Assembly (NCBI GenBank): GCA_009780595.1
Contig: WQZT01000013.1
Coordinates: 1 to 15,035, forward strand
Source of the DNA: Treponema sp.
GTDB taxonomy: Bacteria > Spirochaetota > Spirochaetia > Treponematales > Breznakiellaceae
Length of the DNA stretch: 15,035 nucleotides
Direction: 5' to 3'
How positions within the stretch are numbered: the first letter of the stretch is position 1; every line of letters starts with the position of its first letter. Of this stretch, positions 1 to 5,900 are shown one piece after another. Below the pieces are notes generated by a model. The model did no database searches. It was not told the DNA's origin and saw only the letters and a list, made by a program, of their open reading frames with translations. The position numbers were made by a program, and so were the translations under genes.

Positions 1-330
1 ATCAAGGCGTATTTGAACGCAATAGTGACAGCCAATGCGGAAATCTTGCGGGAGGTATTGAAAATGAGCACGAGCGAATTGACATTGGAAAAGGTGCTTG
101 AGGAAGTCGGCTTGATAGCAAAGTGGGAGGCTCGCGGCAAAGCTCTAGGACTAGCTGTGGGTGAGGCACGAGGGCTAGCAGCAGGTGAGGCACGAGGGCT
201 TGAAAGGGGCGGAGCGAGCAAAGCTAACGAGATTGCGCGGAATATGCTTGAAAGTGGGTTTCCGGCAGAGCAGGTGGCGCAGCTGTCGGGGTTAAGCCTT
301 GAACAAGTCTACTCGATTGCGGCAAACTAA
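1..330 (+). CDS. Rpn/PD-(D/E)XK family transposase-like nuclease, C-terminal fragment
   Basis: The reading frame is open from base 1 and ends in TAA, giving the last 109 residues of a protein whose start lies left of the window. The text beginning AYLNAIVTANAEIL and the ending of the type NEIARNMLESGFPAEQVAQ, followed by LSGLSLEQV, are characteristic of the C-terminal region of the Rpn family (recombination-promoting nuclease / putative transposase, PD-(D/E)XK fold), which is often multicopy in gut treponemes. The catalytic core would be in the missing part, so activity cannot be judged. A TTG at 13 and an ATG at 64 could be read as starts, but neither is needed because the frame continues through the edge. 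The middle is a Gly/Ala/Glu/Arg-rich linker built from a 24-base repeat (see repeat entry). Family assignment is recognition of family style, not a search. Confidence 0.8.
   Translation: MKAYLNAIVTANAEILREVLKMSTSELTLEKVLEEVGLIAKWEARGKALGLAVGEARGLAAGEARGLERGGASKANEIARNMLESGFPAEQVAQLSGLSLEQVYSIAAN
160..200 (+). repeat. 24-bp-period direct repeat in the Rpn-like linker
   Basis: The 17-mer GGTGAGGCACGAGGGCT occurs at 160-176 and again at 184-200, a period of 24 bases. It encodes two copies of GEARGL within a degenerate 8-residue periodic linker (a related copy, EARGKALGL, precedes it). Because the period is a multiple of three, copy-number change would lengthen or shorten the linker without shifting the frame. 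Confidence 0.75.
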
Positions 331-380
331 CCTACGGCTAGTTTGCAAAGATTAGGTATCGAACTATCAGCGTTTTTAGA

Positions 381-410
381 TAAAAACTGCCGCGAGTTTT
401 CCTGCGGCAG
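381..410 (-). terminator. Intrinsic terminator of the BFD-type gene
   Basis: CTGCCGC (387-393) pairs with GCGGCAG (404-410), a 7-bp GC-rich stem around a 10-base loop. Read on the minus strand, the stem is followed directly by TTTTTA (386-381). It lies just 9 bases past the stop codon of the minus-strand gene at 419-739, the right place for a Rho-independent terminator. It may also stop transcription arriving from the Rpn-like gene on the plus strand, but the U-tract on that side is poor. Confidence 0.7.
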
Positions 411-418
411 CCTGTGTT

Positions 419-739
419 TTAGCGCCCTAAAGAAATGACGTTCTCGAGAAGCCCCTTGCAGCGCCCGCAGCCCGTGCCCGCCTGAGTCACCTCGCCCACT
501 TTCTCCACCGTGTTCGCTCCGGCTTTCACAGCATCGACAACGGCTTGAAGGGACACATTTTTGCAACCGCACACTGAACTCAAAATCTTGTCAAGGTTTT
601 CGGTACAGCCAGCGCAGCTCCCGCACACAGCGGTCGCCTTTTTCAACTCATCGAGCGTCCGCACGCCAGTACACATCGCTTGGCGTATAGCAATGTACTC
701 AACATTGTTTTTTTCGCAAATAACCCTATTTCCTGCCAT
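419..739 (-). CDS. Tandem BFD-like (2Fe-2S)-binding protein
   Basis: A 106-residue cytoplasmic protein. The start is set by AAGGAG (747-752, minus) seven bases before the ATG; an ATG 51 bases further upstream has no comparable site. It reads as two BFD-type [2Fe-2S] domains (bacterioferritin-associated ferredoxin fold, also found in NirB/NasB-type reductases). The second half has the complete pattern CGC (57-59), 31 residues, then CGRC (91-94). The first half has C8 and CGSC (39-42), but K10 replaces the second Cys of its CxC, and extra cysteines C23 and C45 are present. In known families this domain passes electrons or carries a cluster between partners; which partner applies here is unknown. 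The gene stands alone, is divergent from a secreted-protein gene and has its own terminator. Confident about the fold, not about the role. Confidence 0.75.
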   Translation of the reverse strand: MAGNRVICEKNNVEYIAIRQAMCTGVRTLDELKKATAVCGSCAGCTENLDKILSSVCGCKNVSLQAVVDAVKAGANTVEKVGEVTQAGTGCGRCKGLLENVISLGR

Positions 740-769
740 AGTAATTCTCCTTATGTTTGTTTTAGTTTT

Positions 770-785
770 CAATCGTTTCCGATTG
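770..785. promoter_or_regulatory. Inverted repeat upstream of the BFD gene, possible operator
   Basis: CAATCG TTTC CGATTG is a perfect 6-bp inverted repeat with a 4-base spacer, 31 bases upstream of the BFD-type start and about 40 bases upstream of the divergent gene's first possible start codon. It could be an operator for a dimeric regulator or a small 5' UTR hairpin. No regulator is recognised. Confidence 0.35.
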
Positions 786-809
786 TTCATCGTTTATGAT
801 ACTTAATAA

Positions 810-818
810 TGGTATACT
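810..818 (+). promoter_or_regulatory. Extended -10 promoter of the secreted-protein gene
   Basis: TGG-TATACT (TG at 810-811, hexamer 813-818) matches the extended -10 form TGnTATAAT with one mismatch. I see no -35 at a proper distance, which the extended form can tolerate. Transcription would begin near 825, at or just before the TTG at 826 and about 28 bases before the GTG at 853. Confidence 0.4.
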
Positions 819-852
819 CCATTGATTGTGTCAATCCACCGATAATAACAAG

Positions 853-1563
853 GTGAAGCACAACCGCCGCGCTTTCCTTGCGCTCTTTCTCGTACTGTTT
901 GCAGCCTCGCCTGCACTTGCGCCGCTGGGCGCGCAAGACGTGCTGCGGGGGGAAGTTCGCGTAGAGATTGCGCCGTTTCCGGTTTTTTCAGGTTTTGTCG
1001 AAGCGCGCGCCCCGCTGGATGAGAACACCGCCCGTCGGCAAGCCTTGCACATGGGGGCGTTGTTCTTCGCCGCGCAAATTTACGGCTGGGCTTTTCATTA
1101 CGACATCGGCGAGCGGGCGCGGGGCATTGCCGAAGAGTTTGAGCTAAGGCCGCTGGGGGAAATCGAATGGGGCGATCCACGGCTCTTTGTAACCCACGCC
1201 CACGTTGAGGGCAGCGTCTTTACCGCGTGGATGGATTACCGCCCCAGCGATATCCAGCGTCAGCGCCTGAACGTGTGGAGCGCAGGGAACATCCGGCCCG
1301 TGCAGGGAATTGGGCGCGGGCAGTTGGGCGGGCCGGATGAAAGCACCACATGGTTTGACATTCAAATCACCGCGCTAGAAGATGCCGCCCGCGCCGCAGT
1401 GCGGGCAATGCTCCAAGCCAACGAGCGCAACCGCCCAAAACAGGCAACGGGTTTTATCAGTTTGCAGGAGTTTCCGTTTTTCTGGATGGACTCAGGCAGC
1501 CTTGCCGCCCGCGCCCGCTTCAGGGTGGAAGTCCGGGAAATCATTCCCTTCGCCGTGCATTAA
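853..1563 (+). CDS. Secreted protein of unknown function
   Basis: I do not recognise this 236-residue protein. The chosen GTG start gives an ideal signal peptide: KHNRR (2-6), a hydrophobic run to about residue 18, and likely signal peptidase I sites after A23 (ALA) or A27 (LGA before QD). The mature part is thus probably periplasmic or surface-exposed. There is no lipobox cysteine. TTG at 826 is the only other in-frame start before a stop at 823-825; it would add nine residues ahead of the basic segment. Neither start has a Shine-Dalgarno sequence. The mature protein is rich in aromatic and Arg residues (IYGWAFHYD, WMDYRPSD, FFWMDSGS) and ends in a strand-like segment FRVEVREIIPF. It has no further membrane segment. 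It ends 21 bases from the convergent cysK stop. No function is proposed. Confidence 0.65.
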   Translation: MKHNRRAFLALFLVLFAASPALAPLGAQDVLRGEVRVEIAPFPVFSGFVEARAPLDENTARRQALHMGALFFAAQIYGWAFHYDIGERARGIAEEFELRPLGEIEWGDPRLFVTHAHVEGSVFTAWMDYRPSDIQRQRLNVWSAGNIRPVQGIGRGQLGGPDESTTWFDIQITALEDAARAAVRAMLQANERNRPKQATGFISLQEFPFFWMDSGSLAARARFRVEVREIIPFAVH

Positions 1564-1584
1564 CATTAACCACATACGAAACTG

Positions 1585-2505
1585 CTAATCCTCAAACAGC
1601 CACGTAGAAAGATACCGCTCGCCAGTATCCGGCAGAATTGCGACAATCGTTTTCCCCGCGTTTTCAGGGCGCTTTGAAAGTGCAAGCGCCGCCTCAATCG
1701 CCGCACCGGAGGAAATACCTGCGAGAATTCCTTCTTTTTTTGCCAGCATCCGCGCGGCGTTCCCCGCCTTTGTTTCGTTGCTGAGGTAAATCTCGTCGAC
1801 GATTTCAGGATTATACACACGCGGCTGAAAACCCGCGCCGATGCCCTGAATCTTGTGAGCGCCGGCTTTGCCGCCTGAAAGCACCGGCGAAGTTTCAGGC
1901 TCAACGGCGACTACCTTCAGCGAAGATTTTTTCGATTTCAGAAATTTCCCCGCGCCCGTGAGCGTTCCGCCGGTTCCCACGCCGCCGACAAGAATATCCA
2001 CACAGCCCTCGCTATCCTTCCATATTTCCGGCCCGGTGGTTTTTTCGTGTACCAGCGGATTGGCGGGATTGTTAAACTGCTGCGGGAGATATGCGTTGGG
2101 AATTGATGCGGCAAGCTCTTCGGCGCGCGCGATTGCCCCGCTCATCCCCTTTGCCCCCTCGGTCAATTCCAATTCCGCGCCGAGCACCTTCAGCAACTTG
2201 CGCCGCTCAACGCTCATCGTTTCCGGCATCGTCAAAATGACGCGGTACCCTTTCACCGCCGCCACATACGCCAGCCCGATTCCGGTGTTGCCGCTGGTCG
2301 GCTCGATGATCACCGCGCCCGGCTTCAGCGCGCCGCTTTGTTCCGCCGCCTCGATCATCGCCAGCGCAGCGCGGTCTTTTACGCTGTGCATCGGATTAAA
2401 ACTTTCAAGTTTAGCATATACTATCGCCGCGCCTTCGTTCATCGTGTTGATTTTAACCAGCGGCGTATTCCCGATAAGATCGGTGATTCTTTCTACCCGT
2501 GCCAT
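1585..2505 (-). CDS. cysK: Cysteine synthase A (O-acetylserine sulfhydrylase)
   Basis: Makes L-cysteine from O-acetylserine and sulfide with pyridoxal phosphate, in the cytoplasm. The 306 residues are full length for the family. Landmarks are: GNTPLV (12-17); the PLP lysine K43 in SVKDR; the substrate/cofactor loop TSGNTG (70-75); the phosphate-binding glycine loop GTGGT (177-181); the SSG motif (265-267) that contacts the pyridine nitrogen; and [10 protein letters not shown] (292-301) near the end. GGAGG (2510-2514, minus) sits four bases before the ATG. The gene is divergent from cysE, which makes its substrate, and convergent with the secreted-protein gene. All key residues are present, so it should be active. 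A relation to cystathionine beta-synthase is unlikely because the length and C-terminus are CysK-like. Confidence 0.96.
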   Translation of the reverse strand: MARVERITDLIGNTPLVKINTMNEGAAIVYAKLESFNPMHSVKDRAALAMIEAAEQSGALKPGAVIIEPTSGNTGIGLAYVAAVKGYRVILTMPETMSVERRKLLKVLGAELELTEGAKGMSGAIARAEELAASIPNAYLPQQFNNPANPLVHEKTTGPEIWKDSEGCVDILVGGVGTGGTLTGAGKFLKSKKSSLKVVAVEPETSPVLSGGKAGAHKIQGIGAGFQPRVYNPEIVDEIYLSNETKAGNAARMLAKKEGILAGISSGAAIEAALALSKRPENAGKTIVAILPDTGERYLSTWLFED

Positions 2506-2553
2506 TTTTCCTCCATACTATAATGCAGTGTATTTACATAACACATCTCATGC

Positions 2554-2583
2554 ATCTTAAAACTCATCTTTATTAAAAGTCAA
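2554..2583 (-). promoter_or_regulatory. Probable cysK promoter
   Basis: On the minus strand TTGACT (2583-2578) is followed after 18 bases by TAAGAT (2559-2554). Transcription would start near 2547 and leave a leader of about 40 bases before cysK. A short near-palindrome, TGTATTTACA (2529-2538), lies just downstream of that start and could be an operator. This is pattern reading only. Confidence 0.4.
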
Positions 2584-2627
2584 GCCAGTCGGATTACCCA
2601 CGTGCATTTACCTAAGTAATATTTTTC

Positions 2628-2636
2628 TGATACACT
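2628..2636 (+). promoter_or_regulatory. Probable cysE promoter with extended -10
   Basis: TGA-TACACT (TG at 2628-2629, hexamer 2631-2636) resembles an extended -10, with a weak -35 (TTTACC, 2607-2612) 18 bases before the hexamer. The expected transcription start is within a base or two of the cysE ATG at 2643, and no Shine-Dalgarno sequence precedes that ATG. This suggests a leaderless mRNA. Confidence 0.35.
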
Positions 2637-2642
2637 ATCGAC

Positions 2643-3512
2643 ATGGATAGATTAAATAAAAGTATCGATGCGCTGCTGGAAACGTACAGTACGCACAACA
2701 TGGTGAACCATCCGGGAGATTCAAATCTCCCAAGCAGAGCAAGCATTGAACGTATTTTAACCGGATTGGACGAGCTGATATTTCCCGGCTTTCGGGATAG
2801 TTCCGGCTTGAACAAAAGCAACCTCAACCTTATCACTTCCGAAAAAGTGTACCAGCTCGCGCGGCAGCTCATTCGCGAAACGGAAAAAAGCCTCGCCTTT
2901 TCCGCCCGTATGCACGAGGACTGTCTGCACAAAGATTGCCACACTTCGGCAGTGCTGCTGGTGGAAAGTTTTTTTTCCGCCCTCCCCGATTTGCGCCGCA
3001 TGCTCTTTTTCGATTTGCAGGCGAGTTTCCGCGGCGACCCTGCGGCAAAATCTATGGACGAGGTGATTCTTTCGTATCCGGGCTTTCAGGCGATTGTCGT
3101 ACACCGGCTTGCGAATTATTTTTGGAAGGCGAGAATTCCACTCATCCCGCGAATGATGAGCGAGCTAATTCACGGGCGCACGGGCATCGACATTCACCCG
3201 GGCGCACAAATCGGCGAGTCGTTTTTTATCGATCACGGCACGGGCGTTGTTATCGGCGAAACTTCCGTTATCGGGAAAAATGTCAAAATATACCAGGGCG
3301 TTACACTCGGTGCGCTCTCAGTTAAAAAGGAAGAAACTATGCTTAAACGTCATCCCACGGTTGAGGACAATGTAACGATTTACGCCGGAGCTACAATACT
3401 TGGCGGCAGAACGGTTATCGGCGCAGGCAGCATTATCGGCGGCAACGTATGGATAACCCAATCCGTGCCACCGAACAGCACGATCAGCCTTAGTAGCCAG
3501 GAACTTTTATGA
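2643..3512 (+). CDS. cysE: Serine O-acetyltransferase, long N-terminal form
   Basis: Transfers acetyl from acetyl-CoA to L-serine, the committed step of cysteine synthesis, feeding the divergent cysK. The 289 residues comprise an alpha-helical N-terminal domain (about 1-170, longer than in E. coli CysE, as in EpsC/plant-like forms) and a left-handed hexapeptide beta-helix (about 180-275). Catalytic features are DIHPGA (D183, H185), DHGTGVVIGE (H198) and RHP (H237). D183, H198 and H237 line up with the Asp143/His158 dyad and His193 of E. coli CysE. The C-terminus is SSQELL and does not end in Ile. The Ile end of classical CysE inserts into the CysK active site, so complex formation is uncertain here. 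No Shine-Dalgarno sequence precedes the ATG. The stop overlaps the next start (ATGA). Confidence 0.93.
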   Translation: MDRLNKSIDALLETYSTHNMVNHPGDSNLPSRASIERILTGLDELIFPGFRDSSGLNKSNLNLITSEKVYQLARQLIRETEKSLAFSARMHEDCLHKDCHTSAVLLVESFFSALPDLRRMLFFDLQASFRGDPAAKSMDEVILSYPGFQAIVVHRLANYFWKARIPLIPRMMSELIHGRTGIDIHPGAQIGESFFIDHGTGVVIGETSVIGKNVKIYQGVTLGALSVKKEETMLKRHPTVEDNVTIYAGATILGGRTVIGAGSIIGGNVWITQSVPPNSTISLSSQELL

Positions 3513-4231
3513 CACAGTACAAGACAGGCAATGCACAGGAAGTTGTGTACAAAACTTTGCGGGAACATATTCTCACGCTCAACCTTCTGCCAGGAACGGC
3601 AATCAGCGAAAATGAAATCTCGCTCCGTTTCGATGTAAGCCGCACTCCGGTGCGGGAGGCTTTCATCGCCCTTTCAAAAGAAGCGCTGGTAACGGTAACG
3701 CCGCAAAAAAGTAGCACAGTTTCGCGTATCGATTTTACCCGTGTCAAGCAGGAAGTTTTTTTGCGGGAAAATCTTGAGATTGCGGCACTGAAGCGGTTTA
3801 TCAAAAATCACGATGAGTCCCACGTGGCGGAGTTGGAGCGATGCATTCAGCAACAGGAGAAAGCTTGCAAAGATCGCAACTATGAACAATTCTTAAAATA
3901 TGACAATTTATTTCACCGCGTTTTCTTTGACAACCAAATGGTGGCGTGGGAAGCTTTGGAAAACATGTGCGGGCATTATTATCGCGTGAGATTTTTAACG
4001 ATTAGACTTTTGGAAGTCATCAATAATCTTGTGCAGCAGCACGGCGAACTTTTGCAAGCAGTCAAGCATAAAGATTCGCGGAAAGCTCAATCGTTGCTTG
4101 AGTCTCACTTGCACCAGTTGGACACTGAAGAGGTTATGTTGAAAAGACTTTTTCCCGATTACTTTGCAGATTCGCGGGACGCCCCGCCAGTAGTTGATTT
4201 TGGGGGCTTGAGCGCGGTGCGCACAAAGTAA
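3509..4231 (+). CDS. GntR family regulator, FCD (FadR) subfamily
   Basis: A ligand-responsive DNA-binding repressor of 240 residues. The N-terminal winged helix (about 10-75) shows the family pattern: LREHILTLNLLPGTAISE (17-34), then the recognition helix region VSRTPVREAF (43-52). The C-terminal part is an all-helical FCD effector domain with the probable metal/ligand residues D132 and H136 (DNLFH), H178 (QHGELL) and H200 (SHL). FCD regulators commonly sense sugar acids such as gluconate, glucuronate or mannonate. Its ATG overlaps the cysE stop by 4 bases, with a modest AGGAA upstream, so its translation is probably coupled to cysE. Immediately downstream, the uronate operon promoter contains the palindrome TTGTATACAA, the type of site this subfamily binds. 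I infer it represses that operon and that a uronate or pathway intermediate relieves repression. Confidence 0.9.
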   Translation: MTQYKTGNAQEVVYKTLREHILTLNLLPGTAISENEISLRFDVSRTPVREAFIALSKEALVTVTPQKSSTVSRIDFTRVKQEVFLRENLEIAALKRFIKNHDESHVAELERCIQQQEKACKDRNYEQFLKYDNLFHRVFFDNQMVAWEALENMCGHYYRVRFLTIRLLEVINNLVQQHGELLQAVKHKDSRKAQSLLESHLHQLDTEEVMLKRLFPDYFADSRDAPPVVDFGGLSAVRTK

Positions 4232-4239
4232 TGTTTTGC

Positions 4240-4268
4240 TTGACTGTTGTATACAAGTATGGTAAAGT
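4240..4268 (+). promoter_or_regulatory. Promoter of the TRAP/uronate operon
   Basis: TTGACT (4240-4245), a 17-base spacer and TAAAGT (4263-4268) form a good sigma-70 type promoter 42 bases before the dctP-like start. A perfect TATAAT at 4283-4288 has no matching -35 and is the less likely -10. Confidence 0.6.
4247..4256. promoter_or_regulatory. Candidate GntR operator TTGTATACAA
   Basis: A perfect 10-bp palindrome lying inside the spacer between the -35 and -10 boxes, where a bound dimer would block RNA polymerase. The core GTATAC within TTG...CAA is of the kind recognised by FCD-type GntR proteins (UxuR/ExuR-like sites). The adjacent gntR gene makes the pairing likely, but binding is inferred. 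Confidence 0.6.
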
Positions 4269-4309
4269 AGGAGAATATTCATTATAATTTTTAACATTAA
4301 GGAGACAGT

Positions 4310-5308
4310 ATGAACAAGACGAGATCGATTGTAATGGGCATTGCCATTACGTTGGGTTTGCAGCTCATGTCGTGCGGCGGGGACAACAAGATTGTCATTA
4401 GGGTCGGCGACATTTGGAGCCCGGCACATCCGGTAACTCAGGCAATGCTGGAAGTTTTCCAGCCGCAGGTTGAATCGGAAAGCAACGGCGCAATTTCCGT
4501 TGAGATTTTCCATTCGGGAATGTTAGGCAACGAGCAAACGCTGTGGGACAGTGTTCGCAGCGGCGCTATTCAAATGGCAGTTGTCGGTTCTGTAATGAAC
4601 AGCGAGTGGACACCGATGCTGATTTCCGACTGGCCGTTTTTGTACCGGGACATTTTCCATGCGAAAAATGTGTGGACTGGAAGTTTTGCCGATGATTTCC
4701 GCCAGGACTTTAACGCGATTTTCCCAACAGTGCAGATGCTGGCAGTTGGACCAAACAGCGCGCGCGCACTTACGTCGAGCAAACCGCTTACCAAAATTGC
4801 AGACGTTAATGGCCAGCGCTTCCGGGTTCCGGCAAATCCGATTCACACCGGCATTGTAACCGACCTCGGAGCCAGCGCACAGGTTGTGCCGCTCCACGAT
4901 CTTTTCAGCGCCCTGCAAACTGGTGTCGTTGACGGGCAGGACAACGGAATGGTTACCGTGCTCAGCGAAAACTTTAACGAAGTGCAGAGCTATCTCCTCG
5001 AAACAAACCACATCATTGCTACAATGAATATTGTAGTAAGCTCGCTTTTCTTTAACGGGCTGAGCCAGGAACATCAGGACATAATCCGCACTGCCGCACA
5101 GAATACTATGTCGCGAGCGTGGGATATTTACATTGATTCAATCGACAAAAACCGCGAAACATTGCGAAGCGGCGGTATGACTGTTACAGAGTTAAGCGAT
5201 TCGGACAGAGCTTTTGTTCTGAACGCAATTCAGCCGACACTCGACAGGCTGTACGCAGAACATCAGTGGGCAAGAGAATTGACAGATAAGGCACGAAACG
5301 TTCAGTGA
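4310..5308 (+). CDS. TRAP transporter solute-binding lipoprotein (DctP family)
   Basis: The extracytoplasmic receptor that captures an organic acid and hands it to the membrane subunits. It has 332 residues. The lipobox LMSC gives a lipid-modified C22, so the protein is likely membrane-anchored rather than free in the periplasm. DctP-fold landmarks are HSGMLGNEQTL (68-78), NSARALTSSKPL (149-160), GQRFRVP (168-174, whose R172 is the expected carboxylate-binding arginine), LGASAQVVP (186-194) and GVVDGQDN (205-212). AAGGAG (4299-4304) lies five bases before the ATG. It is the first gene of the operon and overlaps the next gene by 4 bases. With uxuA in the same operon, the substrate is probably a hexuronate or aldonate rather than a dicarboxylate; that is inference from context. 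Confidence 0.93.
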   Translation: MNKTRSIVMGIAITLGLQLMSCGGDNKIVIRVGDIWSPAHPVTQAMLEVFQPQVESESNGAISVEIFHSGMLGNEQTLWDSVRSGAIQMAVVGSVMNSEWTPMLISDWPFLYRDIFHAKNVWTGSFADDFRQDFNAIFPTVQMLAVGPNSARALTSSKPLTKIADVNGQRFRVPANPIHTGIVTDLGASAQVVPLHDLFSALQTGVVDGQDNGMVTVLSENFNEVQSYLLETNHIIATMNIVVSSLFFNGLSQEHQDIIRTAAQNTMSRAWDIYIDSIDKNRETLRSGGMTVTELSDSDRAFVLNAIQPTLDRLYAEHQWARELTDKARNVQ

Positions 5309-5889
5309 ACATAACAAAACTTTCAGATCGTTTATTTAAAATTATACGAATCATGATAGCCATCTTTTTGGCTGTCATGATTTCGCTGGTCTTTATGAAC
5401 GTTGTACTTCGGTATGTTTTCACGATAGGATTTGTGTGGTCTGAAGAAATTGCGCGGTTAAGTTTTATTTTCATTGTTTACCTCGGTTCTATCGAGGCAA
5501 TGCGCGATAACCGCCATCTTTTGATTGACACGGTTCTACTGAAAACCCCGAAGCCCGTTCAAATTACACTATACGCGCTGACGCAAATAATTGTCATCTG
5601 GATGATGATTGTCCTTACGCGCGGCGCGTGGGCTTTGGTACTTCAAAACAGATACAATGTTTGGATAGCAACAGGATTCCCGTCTTTCGTCGTTCACTTC
5701 TTCGGCTGTATTGTCGGTGCATCCGTTGCCTTTATTTCCGGCATTAATCTTTTCCGCCTTTTTGTTTTGAAAGTGCCGGTTAGCGAATTAATAAAAGTTA
5801 GAAACGACGACGTTGTCAATGACGAATCTACCGATGACGGTTCTATCGATGACAAAGTTGTCAATAGCAAAGTTATTCAGAACCATTAA
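5305..5889 (+). CDS. TRAP transporter small membrane subunit (DctQ family)
   Basis: The four-helix membrane subunit that pairs with the large permease. It has 194 residues. Hydrophobic segments lie at about 14-38, 47-66, 86-105 and 126-154. The family signature is clear: NVVLRYVF (32-39), WSEEIARLSFIFIVYLGS (45-62) and DNRHLLID (68-75). The GTG start overlaps the dctP-like stop (GTGA), so translation is coupled; no alternative start fits better. The last 30 or so residues are unusual: a hydrophilic, acidic tail made of five-residue units (see repeat entry) that is not part of the usual DctQ fold. It should face the cytoplasm if the usual four-helix topology holds. The dctM-like gene begins 11 bases after the stop. 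Confidence 0.88.
   Translation: MNITKLSDRLFKIIRIMIAIFLAVMISLVFMNVVLRYVFTIGFVWSEEIARLSFIFIVYLGSIEAMRDNRHLLIDTVLLKTPKPVQITLYALTQIIVIWMMIVLTRGAWALVLQNRYNVWIATGFPSFVVHFFGCIVGASVAFISGINLFRLFVLKVPVSELIKVRNDDVVNDESTDDGSIDDKVVNSKVIQNH
5806..5880 (+). repeat. 15-bp-unit degenerate tandem repeat in the DctQ tail
   Basis: Five consecutive 15-base units encode pentapeptides. The first is DDVVN and the fourth is DKVVN; units two and three are DESTD and DGSID; the fifth is a decayed copy. The unit pairs share DNA as well as protein: GTTGTCAAT appears in units one and four, and CTACCGAT/CTATCGAT with following GAC in units two and three. This suggests growth by duplication. Confidence 0.6.
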
Positions 5890-5900
5890 AGGGATACAGT

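Noticed and set aside
1..330. Complete transposon or insertion sequence at the left edge
   Set aside because: Only the C-terminal end of one gene is visible. No terminal inverted repeats or target duplications can be identified.
2523..2555. ATGCA...TGCAT arms upstream of cysK as a hairpin or riboswitch
   Set aside because: The arms are only five bases and 23 bases apart. No riboswitch core is recognisable.
1868..2560. Plus-strand open frame opposite cysK
   Set aside because: Antisense shadow of a gene with all family motifs. The translation is Ser/Pro-rich and low in complexity.
4523..5074. Minus-strand open frame opposite the TRAP solute-binding gene
   Set aside because: Shadow of the dctP-like gene, with no ribosome-binding site or family features.
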